Shown piece by piece: positions 1 to 8,586 of a stretch of DNA of 64,000 bases. Under the pieces are notes generated by a model, which saw nothing but the letters and a program-made list of their open reading frames with translations, was not told the origin of the DNA and made no database searches. The stretch is from the NCBI RefSeq assembly GCF_035989305.1, contig NZ_CP108514.1, forward strand, positions 2,037,501-2,101,500, given 5' to 3'. How positions within the stretch are numbered: position 1 is the first letter of the stretch; every line of letters begins with the position of its first letter. The position numbers and the translations under genes are program-made. The DNA is from Streptomyces sp. NBC_01233. GTDB taxonomy: Bacteria; Actinomycetota; Actinomycetes; Streptomycetales; Streptomycetaceae.

Positions 1-1
1 C

Positions 2-274
2 GACGACGACATCCTCGCCGCCGGTGCCTGCAAAGCCGCCCGCCGCCTCGGCCTGCGCATCCCCGAGGACCTCTCCGTCACCGGCTTCGACGACCTCGCC
101 CTCGCCACCGCCGTCGAACCCGAACTCACCACCGTCCACCTCCCCGCCGAACGCGTCGGCGAACAAGGCATGACCGCCCTCCTCGCCGTCCTCGAAGGCA
201 CCCCCTGGACCGCCCCCGACATCCCCGTCCGCCTCGTCGTCCGCGACTCCTCCGGCCCCGCCCCCACCCCCTGA
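2..274 (+). CDS. LacI-family transcriptional regulator, C-terminal end (partial)
   Basis: Open from the left edge; 90 residues to a TGA. The sequence includes DDILAAG, a GLRIPEDLSVTGFDD segment and ELTTVHLPAERVG. These match the C-terminal periplasmic-binding-like effector domain of LacI/GalR repressors (IPxDxSVxGFDD signature). The DNA-binding half lies outside the window, so effector and target cannot be read. The gene converges with prcA; the two originally shared a terminator hairpin that now contains an IS30 element. Confidence 0.88.
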   Translation, partial: DDDILAAGACKAARRLGLRIPEDLSVTGFDDLALATAVEPELTTVHLPAERVGEQGMTALLAVLEGTPWTAPDIPVRLVVRDSSGPAPTP

Positions 275-310
275 CCCGGGCGAGGGCCGGACGGAGCCGG
301 ACACGACGAA

Positions 311-327
311 GCCCCGGCCCACCGAAA
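311..327. terminator. Left half of a convergent terminator hairpin, split by the IS element
   Basis: Positions 311-317 (GCCCCGG) and 320-324 (CACCG) pair with 1810-1816 (CCGGGGC) and 1803-1807 (CGGTG) across the IS element. AAA at 325-327 would be the loop. With the insertion and one AAA copy removed, the site is a 7-bp plus 5-bp stem with a 2x2 internal loop (CC/AA) and a 3-nt loop, midway between the convergent lacI-type gene and prcA. That position fits a bidirectional terminator. Confidence 0.75.
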
Positions 328-355
328 GGCGGGTTCTAATGATCCACGCAACACC
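328..355 (+). repeat. IS30-type left terminal inverted repeat
   Basis: 28 bp, starting GGCGGGTTCT and ending CGCAACACC. It matches the reverse complement of 1772-1799 at 22 of 28 positions. The transposase start codon is 27 bp inside it. Confidence 0.85.
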
Positions 356-381
356 CTGGAGTTCAGGGAGTTGCGGGGATC

Positions 382-1764
382 GTGGATTTCGAGGTGCTGA
401 AGGCGAGGTTCTTCGAGGCGCTGGACAGGGAGAACGGCAGCATCACTGCTGCGGCTCGTGCAGTCGGAGTGAACCGCAACACGGCGTTCGGGTGGGCACG
501 CCGGGCCGGAGTCCGTGGTCGCGGCAAGCCTCGCAGGCCCGGCCACCCCGGTCGGGCGGAGTACGAGCGGCTGCGTGCTGCGGGAGTCCGGCGCCGTGAT
601 GCCGCCGCGCAGGCCGGCGTCCATGAGCGCACCGCTGAGGACTGGGACCGCGGTATCCGGCAGATCGGCCACTCGCGCCTGCATCCTGACGGGCGCCGCA
701 TCGACTACAAGACCGGTGTGACCACCATCGCCGCCACCTCTTCAAGGTCGTCCCTCGCAACGGTCGAGGCCGAACTGCACCCCAGGTTTCTCACGGTGAC
801 CGAGCGAGAGCTGATCGCTGATCTGCACCGTGAAGGCCGGTCGCTGCGCGCGATCGGACGGGCACTGGGCCGACCGGCGTCCACGATCAAGCGCGAGATC
901 GACGCCCGGTCGGTCGATGGCGTCTACCGGCCGCACCGGGCCCAGCGGGCATGGGCGAGGAGCCGGTCGCGCCCCAAGGACTCCAAGCTCGCCCAGGACG
1001 GCCCGCTCCGCCGGTTCGTCGCGGAAAAGCTGCAGGAACAGTGGTCACCCGAGCAGATCTGCCACGCTCTGGTCATCGAGTTCCCCGACGACGAGAGCAT
1101 GCGCGTGAGCCCGGAAACGATCTACCAGGCGGTCTACGTCCAGGCCCGTGGCGGACTGCGCCGCGAAGTCGCGGCCGCGCTGCGCACCGGGCGCACTCGC
1201 CGCAAGCCGCACCGCAGCCCGGACCAGCGCACGCGCCGGTTCGTCGACGAGATGGTGATGATCTCCGAGCGTCCTGCCGAGGTCGAGGACCGGGCAGTGC
1301 CCGGTCACTGGGAGGGCGATCTGATCGTCGGCCCCCGCAGCGAGAGCGCGATCGTCACCCTGGTCGAGCGCTCCACCCGCTACGTCATGCTGGGGCATCT
1401 GCCCGGCGGGCATACGGCCGAGGAGGTCCGCGACGTGCTGGTGCCCTTGATCCAGACCCTGCCCGGGCACCTGCGCGGCTCGCTGACCTGGGACCAGGGC
1501 TGCGAGATGGCCGCGCACAAGCAGTTCACCGTGGCCACAGGCGTGCCGGTCTACTTCTGCGACCCGCACTCACCCTGGCAGCGCGGATCGAACGAGAACA
1601 CCAACGGCCTGCTACGGCAGTACTTCCCCAAGAGCACCGACCTGTCCGTGCACAGCCCCGAAGACCTCGAACACGTCGCCCAGCAACTCAACGGCCGGCC
1701 CCGCAAAACGCTCGGCTGGAAAACCCCAGCCGAGCACCTGCGTGATCTACTGACGAGCACGTAG
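382..1764 (+). CDS. IS30-family transposase
   Basis: 460 residues from GTG. It has two N-terminal helix-turn-helix-like regions (about 20-50 and 145-175; the second is LIADLHREGRSLRAIG). A DDE catalytic core follows: first Asp in GHWEGDLIVG, second Asp in LTWDQGCEM, Glu in PWQRGSNENTNGLLRQYFP. This order and the last motif are diagnostic of IS30. The protein is longer than many IS30 transposases (330-390 aa) because of an extra N-terminal HTH region, as in other actinobacterial members. No frameshift is seen. Read-through from the lacI-type gene could reach it, since the intervening hairpin is split. Confidence 0.93.
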   Translation: MDFEVLKARFFEALDRENGSITAAARAVGVNRNTAFGWARRAGVRGRGKPRRPGHPGRAEYERLRAAGVRRRDAAAQAGVHERTAEDWDRGIRQIGHSRLHPDGRRIDYKTGVTTIAATSSRSSLATVEAELHPRFLTVTERELIADLHREGRSLRAIGRALGRPASTIKREIDARSVDGVYRPHRAQRAWARSRSRPKDSKLAQDGPLRRFVAEKLQEQWSPEQICHALVIEFPDDESMRVSPETIYQAVYVQARGGLRREVAAALRTGRTRRKPHRSPDQRTRRFVDEMVMISERPAEVEDRAVPGHWEGDLIVGPRSESAIVTLVERSTRYVMLGHLPGGHTAEEVRDVLVPLIQTLPGHLRGSLTWDQGCEMAAHKQFTVATGVPVYFCDPHSPWQRGSNENTNGLLRQYFPKSTDLSVHSPEDLEHVAQQLNGRPRKTLGWKTPAEHLRDLLTST

Positions 1765-1771
1765 ACCGTCA

Positions 1772-1799
1772 GGTGTTGCGAGGACCCCAAGAATCCGCC
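1772..1799 (-). repeat. IS30-type right terminal inverted repeat
   Basis: Inverted partner of 328-355, lying 8 bp after the transposase stop codon. Confidence 0.85.
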
Positions 1800-1816
1800 A
1801 AACGGTGAACCGGGGC
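1800..1816. terminator. Right half of the split terminator hairpin
   Basis: CGGTG (1803-1807) and CCGGGGC (1810-1816) are the descending arms that pair with 320-324 and 311-317 once the IS is removed. This half lies 17 bp past the prcA stop, so prcA has probably lost its compact terminator. Confidence 0.7.
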
Positions 1817-1832
1817 CCCTCGCACGACCGGA

Positions 1833-2597
1833 CTACTCGGCCTCGTCCTCCGGCGCCTCGTCGTTCGACACGGCATCCGCCTGCACGGCCGCCGTCACGT
1901 CCGCCTCCAGCAACCGCGACAGCTGCCGGCCCCGGATCCGCTTGAACTTGCGCTGCTGCGCCCGCGTACGGTCCAGCACCGCCACCTCCAGCCGCTCGGC
2001 CGGAATCGCCTTGTCCGCACCGTTCGCCTGGCTGGACAGCGCCTGCACCGCCAGCTTCAACGCCTCGGACAGGGTCATCCCGTCCTGGTGACGCTGATCG
2101 AGGAAGGTACTGATCTGCTCGGCATTGCCACCGACCGCGACCGAACCGTGCTCGTCCACGATCGACCCGTCGTGCGGCAGCCGGTAGATCTGGTCCCCGG
2201 CCGCGGTCGCACCGACCTCGGCGACGACCAGCTCCACCTCGTACGGCTTCTCACCCGCACTGGAGAAGATCGTGCCGAGCGTCTGCGCGTACACGTTCGC
2301 CAGCCCACGGGCCGTCACATCGTCACGGTCATAGGTGTACCCGCGCAGATCCGCGTACCGCACACCACCGATCCGCAGGTTCTCGTACTCGTTGTACTTG
2401 CCGGCGGCCGCGAAGCCGATCCGGTCGTAGATCTCGCTGAACTTGTGCAGCGCACGGGACGGGTTCTCGCCGACGAACACGATGCCGTCGGCGTACTGCA
2501 GCACGACAAGGCTGCGACCGCGGGCGATGCCCTTCCGGGCGTATTCCGCCCGGTCGGCCATGGCCTGCTGGGGTGACACATAGAACGGAGTCGACAC
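1833..2597 (-). CDS. prcA: 20S proteasome alpha subunit PrcA
   Basis: 254 residues from GTG. PrcA forms the outer heptameric rings of the bacterial 20S core particle, whose N-termini gate substrate entry. The sequence opens [29 protein letters not shown], the actinobacterial alpha-subunit N-terminus, and continues with the Ntn-hydrolase fold ([31 protein letters not shown]). It has no N-terminal catalytic Thr, as expected for an alpha subunit. The acidic tail is an actinobacterial feature. The last gene of the leftward cluster, 46 bp after prcB; its terminator is split by the IS30. Confidence 0.97.
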   Translation of the reverse strand: MSTPFYVSPQQAMADRAEYARKGIARGRSLVVLQYADGIVFVGENPSRALHKFSEIYDRIGFAAAGKYNEYENLRIGGVRYADLRGYTYDRDDVTARGLANVYAQTLGTIFSSAGEKPYEVELVVAEVGATAAGDQIYRLPHDGSIVDEHGSVAVGGNAEQISTFLDQRHQDGMTLSEALKLAVQALSSQANGADKAIPAERLEVAVLDRTRAQQRKFKRIRGRQLSRLLEADVTAAVQADAVSNDEAPEDEAE

Positions 2598-2643
2598 CGG
2601 CTTTCCGTCCCTTTCTTCTGGGCTCCTGAGGGGCGACGGATGG

Positions 2644-3483
2644 TCAGAGCAGGGCGGCGCGCGGGCCGTCGGGCTGCTCCAGACGACGGTTGGTGACCGT
2701 ACGGGCGAGTTCCTGCGACTCTGCGTCCGTCAGCCTGCGGAATCCCTCGTCGGTGATGACGGTGACGATCGGATAGATGTGGCGGTACAGGTCCGGCCCA
2801 CCGGTCGCCGAGTCGTCGTCGGCGGCGTCGTACAGCGCCTGCACGACCAGCGTGGTGGCCTGCTCCTCCGTCAGATCGGGGCGGAAGAGCTTCTTCATCG
2901 AGCCCCGGGCGAAGATCGAACCCGATCCGGTGGCGGCGAAGCCGTGCTCCTCGGAGCGGCCGCCGGTCACGTCGTAGGAGAAGATCCGGCCCTTCTCCTT
3001 GGCCTCGTCGTACCCCGCGAACAGCGGCACGACGGCCAGCCCCTGCATCGCCATGCCCAGATTGCTCCGGATCATGGTGGACAGCCGGTTGGCCTTGCCC
3101 TCCAGGGAGAGGGTCGTCCCCTCCACCTTCTCGAAGTGCTCCAGCTCCAGCTGGAACAGCTTCACCATCTCCACGGCCAGGCCGGCCGTACCGGCGATGC
3201 CGACGGCGGAGTACTCGTCCGCCGGGAACACCTTCTCGATGTCCCGCTGCGCGATCATGTTCCCCATGGTCGCCCGCCGGTCACCGGCGAGGACCACCCC
3301 GCCGGGGAAGGTGGCGGCCACGATGGTCGTCCCGTGCGGCGCCTCGACCACGCCCTCCGGCAGCCTGCGGTTGCCGGGCAGCATCTCGGGCGAGTGCGCA
3401 CCCAGGAAGTCCATGAAGGACGACGACCCCGGCGTCAGGAAGGCTGCCGGTAGACGCCCTGTGCTACGAGTGTTGGGTTCCAC
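2644..3483 (-). CDS. prcB: 20S proteasome beta subunit PrcB (with propeptide)
   Basis: 279 residues. A 51-residue propeptide ends in ...EAPHG, followed by [21 protein letters not shown]. Autocleavage at Gly51/Thr52 would expose Thr52 as the N-terminal nucleophile; the GDRRAT motif and downstream Lys/Asp-containing strands fit the active beta fold. The N-terminus [16 protein letters not shown] looks like the conserved Streptomyces propeptide, so this start is kept although it overlaps the preceding endonuclease-like gene by 49 bp. PrcB is the degradative subunit for pupylated substrates delivered by Arc. Confidence 0.97.
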   Translation of the reverse strand: MEPNTRSTGRLPAAFLTPGSSSFMDFLGAHSPEMLPGNRRLPEGVVEAPHGTTIVAATFPGGVVLAGDRRATMGNMIAQRDIEKVFPADEYSAVGIAGTAGLAVEMVKLFQLELEHFEKVEGTTLSLEGKANRLSTMIRSNLGMAMQGLAVVPLFAGYDEAKEKGRIFSYDVTGGRSEEHGFAATGSGSIFARGSMKKLFRPDLTEEQATTLVVQALYDAADDDSATGGPDLYRHIYPIVTVITDEGFRRLTDAESQELARTVTNRRLEQPDGPRAALL

Positions 3484-4034
3484 AGGTTTCCTTCCACGTA
3501 AGCGGCTGCACGCCTCATGACGTCCGGCCGATCCTTGAACTGCCCCAGGGCTGCGTTACAGCTGAAGCACAGTACGCCTCGGACCTTACCCGTCCGATGA
3601 TCGTGATCAACGTGCTCTGCGGGAGCCGTCTGACAGATCACGCAGACCCCGCCCTGAGCGGCGATCATCTCGTCGCGCTCAGCCTCGGTGATGCCGTACG
3701 AACGCTTCAAGTGCCCCACCCGGCCCTGGATAGCCCTGCACGCCTTGCACCGGGTGGATAAGCCGTCAGACGCCGATGCGTTCTTGTGCCACTCGCTGTG
3801 CGGCTTGACCTCACCGCACAGCCGGCAGAGCTTGTGGCCGGACGGGACATCCACCTTCTCTTTGACGACCTTGCCTCGAGCAGCCTGGCGGCGCCGGTAG
3901 TGCGCGGCACTGTACTCAGCCACGCACTCACGACACCTCGGCTGAAGGCCATCGCCACGATTGCGGTCTAGGGCGAACCCGCTTAGCGGCACGTCGCGAC
4001 TGCAGCTGCGACACCACTTCGTTCCATTGGACAT
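3435..4034 (-). CDS. Endonuclease VII-like (HNH/zinc) protein within the proteasome cluster
   Basis: 199 residues. Two Cys4-type zinc motifs come first ([13 protein letters not shown]...CREC, about 8-37; [14 protein letters not shown]...CKAC, about 70-99). They are followed by the recombination endonuclease VII core: [26 protein letters not shown], then [24 protein letters not shown], with HVDHDH supplying the catalytic/metal histidines. It lies 37 bp after pup and its last 49 bp overlap the prcB start, so translation is probably coupled. From memory, Streptomyces proteasome clusters carry a gene here. Any role in proteolysis is unknown; the predicted activity is nucleic-acid cleavage. No strong ribosome site is seen. 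Confidence 0.85.
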   Translation of the reverse strand: MSNGTKWCRSCSRDVPLSGFALDRNRGDGLQPRCRECVAEYSAAHYRRRQAARGKVVKEKVDVPSGHKLCRLCGEVKPHSEWHKNASASDGLSTRCKACRAIQGRVGHLKRSYGITEAERDEMIAAQGGVCVICQTAPAEHVDHDHRTGKVRGVLCFSCNAALGQFKDRPDVMRRAAAYVEGNLWNPTLVAQGVYRQPS

Positions 4035-4071
4035 GGAGCCAATGTTCGCGAGTTCACCTTAGATTCGAAGG

Positions 4072-4284
4072 CTATTCGCCGCCTTTTTGTACGAAACTCC
4101 GAACAAAATCCTCGGCGTTCTCTTCGAGTACATCGTCAATCTCGTCAAGTACGGAGTCGACGTCGTCGGAGAGCTTTTCCTGGCGCTCCTTGAGGTCGGT
4201 CGATTCTTCGACCGCAGCCTCCTCGACCTCCTCGGTCGAGCGCGTCGCCTTCTGCTGTCCGCCGCCGGTGTCCTTGGTCGCCAT
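4072..4284 (-). CDS. pup: Prokaryotic ubiquitin-like protein Pup (Glu C-terminus)
   Basis: 70 residues, MATKDTGGGQQKATRS... to ...FVRSFVQKGGE. The central acidic helix (DLKERQEKLSDDVDSVLDEIDDVLEENAE) binds the Arc coiled coil, and the C-terminal residue is ligated to substrate lysines by PafA. Start chosen at ATG 4284, preceded by GAGG; an upstream in-frame GTG (4317) would add 11 atypical residues. The last codon is GAA (Glu), so this Pup is made in the ligatable form and needs no Gln deamidation by Dop. It lies between dop and the endonuclease-like gene. Confidence 0.95.
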   Translation of the reverse strand: MATKDTGGGQQKATRSTEEVEEAAVEESTDLKERQEKLSDDVDSVLDEIDDVLEENAEDFVRSFVQKGGE

Positions 4285-4320
4285 CTCTACCTCACCCCGC
4301 TCGGTTCGCACGCTCACGTC

Positions 4321-4347
4321 GAGAGACCCCGGGATTCGGGATCTCTC
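4321..4347 (-). promoter_or_regulatory. Leader hairpin upstream of pup (proximal)
   Basis: Inverted repeat with 11-bp arms (one G-T pair) and a 5-nt loop; the arms begin GAGAGA and end TCTCTC. It lies 36 bp upstream of the pup ATG in the dop-pup gap. There is no T-run after it on the coding strand, so it may be an mRNA processing or stability element rather than a terminator. Confidence 0.55.
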
Positions 4348-4360
4348 AAGATCAGACCCT

Positions 4361-4390
4361 ATGTCGGACCCTACAAGGAGGGTCCGACAT
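4361..4390 (-). promoter_or_regulatory. Perfect 12-bp stem hairpin between dop and pup (distal)
   Basis: ATGTCGGACCCT at 4361-4372 is exactly complementary to 4379-4390, with a 6-nt loop. With the second hairpin at 4321-4347 it forms a tandem structure in the 172-bp dop-pup gap. It could attenuate dop read-through or protect a pup-first transcript, letting Pup be made in excess over Dop (inference). Confidence 0.6.
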
Positions 4391-4456
4391 TCGTCCCCGT
4401 ACTTTCACAGTCCGGTTCTCTTCATGATTCCCGGGCCGAAGGCCTTTCAGGCCCGA

Positions 4457-5968
4457 TCACTGCCCCGAAAGCACCCGCACCAGGTCCTCCGCCGTGCGGC
4501 AGCGGTCCAGGAGCTCCTTGACGTGGTTCCGGGTCCCCCGCAGGGGTTCCAGCGTCGGGACCCGCTGGAGCGAGTCCCGGCCGGGAAGGTCGAAGATCAC
4601 CGAGTCCCAGGAGGCCGCGGCCACGTCGTCCGCGTACTGCTCCAGGCAGCGGCCGCGGAAGTAGGCCCGGGTGTCCTCCGGGGGCTTGCTCCGGGCCCGC
4701 TCGACGGCCGGCTCCTCCACCAGCCGCTTCATCTTGCCCCGGGCCGCCAGGCGGTTGTAGAGGCCCTTCTCGGGCCGTACGTCCGAGTACTGGAGGTCGA
4801 CCAGGTGCAGCCGCGCCGCGTCCCAGCCCAGCCCGTCCCGGCGCCGGTAGCCCTCCAGGATCTCCCGCTTGGCGATCCAGTCCAGCTCCCCCGACAGGCT
4901 CATCGGGTCGCTCTCCAGCCGGCCCAGCACGTCCTCCCAGCGGAGCAGCACGTCCTTGGTCTGCTCGTCCGCGTCGGAGCCGAAACGCTCCTCCACGTAC
5001 TTGCGGGCCAGCTCGAAGTACTCCATCTGCAGTTGCACCGCGGTCAGTGTCCGGCCGCTGCGCAGCGTGATGAGGTGCTTCAGGTCGGGGTCGTGGGAGA
5101 CCTGGTGGAGGGTGCGTACGGGCTGGTCGACGGCGAGGTCGACGTTGATGAACCCGTCTTCGATCATGGACAGGACAAGCGCCGTCGTACCGAGCTTCAG
5201 GTACGTGGAGATCTCGGAGAGGTTCGCGTCGCCGATGATCACGTGCAGCCGGCGGTACTTCTCGGCGTCGGAGTGCGGCTCGTCCCGGGTGTTGATGATG
5301 GGCCGCTTCAGGGTGGTCTCCAGGCCGACCTCGACCTCGAAGTAGTCCGCGCGCTGGCTGATCTGGAAGCCGTCTTCGCGGCCGTCCTGGCCGATGCCGA
5401 CGCGTCCGGCGCCGGTCACGACCTGGCGGGAGACGAAGAAGGGGGTCAGGTGGCGCACGATCTCCGAGAAGGGGGTCTCCCGCTTCATCAGGTAGTTCTC
5501 GTGCGTGCCGTAGGAGGCGCCCTTGTTGTCGGTGTTGTTCTTGTAGAGGTGGATCGGCTGGGCGCCGGGCAGCTGGGCGGCCCGTACGGCGGCCTCGGCC
5601 ATGATCCGCTCGCCGGCCTTGTCCCAGAGCACGGCGTCGAGCGGGTTGGTGATCTCCGGCGAGCTGTACTCGGGGTGCGCGTGGTCGACGTAGAGCCGTG
5701 CGCCGTTGGTGAGGATGACGTTGGCGAGGCCGATGTCCTCGTCGGTGAGCTGGCTGTTGTCGGCGGCCTCGCGGGCGAGGTCGAAGCCGCGGGCGTCCCG
5801 CAGCGGATTCTCCTCCTCGAAGTCCCAGCGGGCGCGTCGCGCCCGGTGCATCGCCGCCGCGTAGGCGTTGACGATCTGGGACGAGGTGAGCATGGCATTG
5901 GCGTTCGGGTGCCCCGGGACGGAGATCCCGTACTCCGTCTCGATCCCCATTACTCGCCGTACGGTCAT
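4457..5968 (-). CDS. dop: Depupylase/Pup deamidase Dop
   Basis: 503 residues from ATG 5968, preceded by AAGGAGGGCC; the longer upstream open frame has no such signal. The glutamine-synthetase-like fold begins [16 protein letters not shown], whose paired Glu residues are metal/ATP ligands. The [11 protein letters not shown] motif with the catalytic Asp follows, then [18 protein letters not shown]. Dop removes Pup from substrates and, in species with Gln-ended Pup, deamidates it. Here Pup already ends in Glu, so depupylation should be its main role. It is called Dop rather than the homologous PafA because it lies between arc and pup and has the MGIETEYG N-terminus. Confidence 0.92.
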   Translation of the reverse strand: MTVRRVMGIETEYGISVPGHPNANAMLTSSQIVNAYAAAMHRARRARWDFEEENPLRDARGFDLAREAADNSQLTDEDIGLANVILTNGARLYVDHAHPEYSSPEITNPLDAVLWDKAGERIMAEAAVRAAQLPGAQPIHLYKNNTDNKGASYGTHENYLMKRETPFSEIVRHLTPFFVSRQVVTGAGRVGIGQDGREDGFQISQRADYFEVEVGLETTLKRPIINTRDEPHSDAEKYRRLHVIIGDANLSEISTYLKLGTTALVLSMIEDGFINVDLAVDQPVRTLHQVSHDPDLKHLITLRSGRTLTAVQLQMEYFELARKYVEERFGSDADEQTKDVLLRWEDVLGRLESDPMSLSGELDWIAKREILEGYRRRDGLGWDAARLHLVDLQYSDVRPEKGLYNRLAARGKMKRLVEEPAVERARSKPPEDTRAYFRGRCLEQYADDVAAASWDSVIFDLPGRDSLQRVPTLEPLRGTRNHVKELLDRCRTAEDLVRVLSGQ

Positions 5969-6230
5969 GCGGCCCTCCTTGCCCGGCGGCGCTCCCCTTC
6001 GGGAGCGGCGCTCAAGTACCGCTGGTGCTCCGGTGCGTGTGCCTGTGCGGTGCCCGTCCCCGCACTGCGCGTCCGGCGGTACGGAAGAGCCTAGAACCAC
6101 TGCGCGCTCGTGGGGAGATCATTTCCGTCATTGAATCCGCCCTTTCACCGGCTGAAAAGCGGCCGGTAAAGCGGTCGGGTAAAGCAGTCGGCTGCGGATG
6201 CCCGGGGAGGGCATCCGCAGCCGCTCCGCG

Positions 6231-7997
6231 TCAGAGGTACTGACCGGTGTTCGCCACCGTGTCGATGGAGCGTCCGGTGTCCGCGCCTTGCTTTCCGGTG
6301 ACGAGGGTGCGGATGAATACGATCCGCTCTCCCTTCTTTCCGGAGATTCGGGCCCAGTCGTCCGGGTTGGTGGTGTTGGGCAGGTCCTCGTTCTCCTTGA
6401 ACTCGTCCACGCACGCCTGGAGGAGGTGGGAGACCCGGAGGCCCTTCTGGTTGTGCTCGAGGAAGGCCTTGATCGCCATCTTCTTCGCACGGTCCACGAT
6501 GTTCTGGATCATCGCGCCCGAGTTGAAGTCCTTGAAGTAGAGGACTTCCTTGTCGCCGTTGGCGTACGTGACCTCGAGGAAGCGGTTCTCCTCGGTTTCG
6601 GCGTACATCTGCTCGACGACGGTCTGGATCATGCTGTGGACGGTGCCGTCCTTGGAGCCCTGGTGTTCGGACAGGTCGTCCGTGTGCAGGGGCAGCGAAG
6701 CCTTGAGGTACTTCGCGAAGATGTCCTTCGCGGCCTCGGCGTCCGGGCGCTCGATCTTGATCTTCACGTCGAGGCGGCCGGGGCGCAGGATGGCCGGGTC
6801 GATCATGTCCTCGCGGTTGGAGGCGCCGATGACGATGACGTTCTCCAGGCCTTCCACGCCGTCGATCTCGGCGAGCAGCTGGGGGACGATGGTGTTCTCC
6901 ACGTCCGAGCTGACTCCGGATCCGCGGGTGCGGAAGAGGGACTCCATCTCGTCGAAGAAGACGATGACGGGGGTGCCCTCGCTCGCCTTCTCCCGGGCAC
7001 GCTGGAAGACGAGGCGGATGTGCCGCTCGGTCTCGCCGACGTACTTGTTGAGGAGTTCGGGGCCCTTGATGTTCAGGAAGTAGGACTTCCCGGCGGGCTG
7101 GCCGGTCACCTCGGCGACCTTCTTGGCAAGGGAGTTGGCCACGGCCTTGGCGATGAGCGTCTTGCCGCAGCCGGGCGGGCCGTAGAGCAGGATGCCCTTG
7201 GGCGGGCGCAGTTCGTGTTCCTTGAAGAGGTCCGGGTAGAGGTACGGGAGCTCGACGGCGTCGCGGATCAGCTCGATCTGGTCGCCCAGACCGCCGATCT
7301 TGTCGTAGTCGATGTCGGGGACCTCTTCGAGGACGAGTTCTTCGACCTCGCTCTTGGGGACGACCTCGTAGACGTAGCCGGAGCGGGGTTCGAGCAGGAG
7401 GGCGTCGCCGGGGCGGATGGTGATGTCCAGGAGCGGCTCGGCGAGCCTCACCACCCTCTCCTCGTCGGTGTGCCCGACGACCAGGGCACGCTCGCCGTCC
7501 TCGAGGATCTCCTTGAGGGTGACGATGTCCCCGGCCCGCTCGAATTCCATGGCCTCGACCACGTTGAGGGCCTCGTTGAGCATGACCTCCTGGCCGCGCC
7601 GGAGGTCTTCCGGGTCGACGCTGGGGCTGACGTTCACGCGGAGCTTTCGGCCTCCGGTAAAGATGTCGACGGTGCCGTCCTCGTTGGCTTGCAGGAAGAC
7701 ACCGAAACCGGCCGGCGGCTGTGCGAGCCGGTCGACTTCTTCCTTGAGGGCCACGATCTGGTCCCGGGCCTCACGGAGGGTATTCGCGAGTCGTTCGTTC
7801 TGTGCGGATACGCCGGCAAGATTTGTCTGCAGCTCGACGATCCGCTCTTCGAGAATCCTCGTGTGTCGCGGAGAGTCGGCGAGCTTACGTCGCAGGACGG
7901 CGATTTCCTGCTCGAGATAGGCAACCTGGCCGGCGGGGTCCTCAGACCCTCGCCCGGGCCGGATGCCGCGGTTGATGTCGTCGTCGTGGGCTGCCAC
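6231..7997 (-). CDS. arc: Proteasome-associated AAA+ ATPase Arc/Mpa
   Basis: 588 residues from GTG 7997, directly preceded by the strong signal GGAGGAGGTGAGG; a TTG six codons upstream is less likely. Domain order: an N-terminal coiled coil (about 20-90) that captures Pup, two OB-fold domains (about 95-235), then the AAA+ module with Walker A GPPGCGKT (273-280), Walker B VIVFFDE (about 344-350) and an arginine-finger region. It ends GQYL; the penultimate Tyr docks into PrcA pockets. Arc unfolds pupylated proteins for PrcBA. First gene of the leftward cluster. Confidence 0.96.
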   Translation of the reverse strand: MAAHDDDINRGIRPGRGSEDPAGQVAYLEQEIAVLRRKLADSPRHTRILEERIVELQTNLAGVSAQNERLANTLREARDQIVALKEEVDRLAQPPAGFGVFLQANEDGTVDIFTGGRKLRVNVSPSVDPEDLRRGQEVMLNEALNVVEAMEFERAGDIVTLKEILEDGERALVVGHTDEERVVRLAEPLLDITIRPGDALLLEPRSGYVYEVVPKSEVEELVLEEVPDIDYDKIGGLGDQIELIRDAVELPYLYPDLFKEHELRPPKGILLYGPPGCGKTLIAKAVANSLAKKVAEVTGQPAGKSYFLNIKGPELLNKYVGETERHIRLVFQRAREKASEGTPVIVFFDEMESLFRTRGSGVSSDVENTIVPQLLAEIDGVEGLENVIVIGASNREDMIDPAILRPGRLDVKIKIERPDAEAAKDIFAKYLKASLPLHTDDLSEHQGSKDGTVHSMIQTVVEQMYAETEENRFLEVTYANGDKEVLYFKDFNSGAMIQNIVDRAKKMAIKAFLEHNQKGLRVSHLLQACVDEFKENEDLPNTTNPDDWARISGKKGERIVFIRTLVTGKQGADTGRSIDTVANTGQYL

Positions 7998-8035
7998 GGT
8001 CCTCACCTCCTCCAAGGGGAGCTGGACGCTTCCTG

Positions 8036-8063
8036 ACCCTACCTGGGCTGGTGGTGATTGAAA
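8036..8063 (-). promoter_or_regulatory. Candidate promoter for arc and the proteasome cluster
   Basis: On the minus strand TTTCAA (8063-8058) and TAGGGT (8041-8036) are separated by 16 bp, upstream of the arc GTG. TAGGGT is a common streptomycete -10. Pattern-based only. Confidence 0.35.
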
Positions 8064-8261
8064 CCCCTAGATCACAAAGACGGTAGAGGTGTGTCCGATC
8101 TTCACCCTTGCGTACTCCCTCACGCCAAGGAAATACCCACCCATCAAACTCGGGAAGCGGCCGGTTGTAGGGTCGAACTGTTCAACACCCGTCAGGGCTC
8201 GCGCGACTTGCTGCGGGTCGTGACCGGGATGGATCACTCAGCGCAGGGAACGGCAGGAGAT

Positions 8262-8582
8262 ATGACCGTGCAGCAGGAGGCTCCGACGGGCGCGGCCGGT
8301 GAGGCCGGCGAGCCGCTTGAGGTCTGGATCGACCAGGACCTCTGCACCGGGGACGGCATCTGCGCGCAGTACGCGCCCGAGGTGTTCGAGCTGGACATTG
8401 ATGGTCTGGCGTACGTGAAGAGCCCCGAGGACGAGCTGCTGCAGGAGGCGGGGGCGACCACTCCGGTTCCGCTGACGCTGCTCCAGGACGTGGTCGACTC
8501 GGCGAAGGAATGTCCGGGGGACTGTATTCACGTAAGGCGCGTTTCGGACAGGGTGGAAGTCTTCGGCCCTGACGCGGAGTGA
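8262..8582 (+). CDS. Small iron-sulfur ferredoxin
   Basis: 106 residues from ATG 8262 (AGGAG just upstream; an in-frame ATG at 8229 is an alternative). WIDQDLCTGDGICAQYAPEVFEL and, near the C-terminus, AKECPGDCIHV give a CX5C...CX3C pattern typical of single-cluster actinobacterial ferredoxins, which are often [3Fe-4S] electron donors to cytochromes P450. No partner reductase or P450 lies nearby. It is divergent from arc across about 260 bp. Confidence 0.8.
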   Translation: MTVQQEAPTGAAGEAGEPLEVWIDQDLCTGDGICAQYAPEVFELDIDGLAYVKSPEDELLQEAGATTPVPLTLLQDVVDSAKECPGDCIHVRRVSDRVEVFGPDAE

Positions 8583-8586
8583 CGCT

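Larger units (their letters stand above)
328..1799 (+). mobile_element. IS30-family insertion sequence, complete (1472 bp)
   Basis: One transposase gene (382-1764) lies between terminal inverted repeats at 328-355 and 1772-1799. The two 28-bp ends agree at 22 positions; both start GGCGG and end CGCAACACC when read inward. AAA duplications flank the element. Intact ends and an intact ORF suggest recent, possibly still functional transposition. It sits in the loop of a hairpin, and the IS30 family is known for palindromic target preference. Confidence 0.9.
325..1802. repeat. 3-bp target-site duplication (AAA) flanking the IS
   Basis: AAA at 325-327 abuts the left inverted repeat and AAA at 1800-1802 abuts the right one. 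IS30-family elements typically make 2-3 bp duplications. The span given includes the IS; only the two outer triplets are the repeat. Confidence 0.7.

Noticed and set aside
4457..5968. PafA ligase instead of Dop
   Set aside because: Position between arc and pup and the N-terminal [10 protein letters not shown] favour Dop; pafA is expected left of the window.
4190..8036. Long plus-strand open frames opposite dop and arc
   Set aside because: High-GC antisense shadows; the minus strand carries clear Dop and Arc motifs.
8173..8184. LexA/SOS box upstream of the ferredoxin
   Set aside because: GAAC and GTTC half-sites are 1 bp apart instead of the 4 bp needed.
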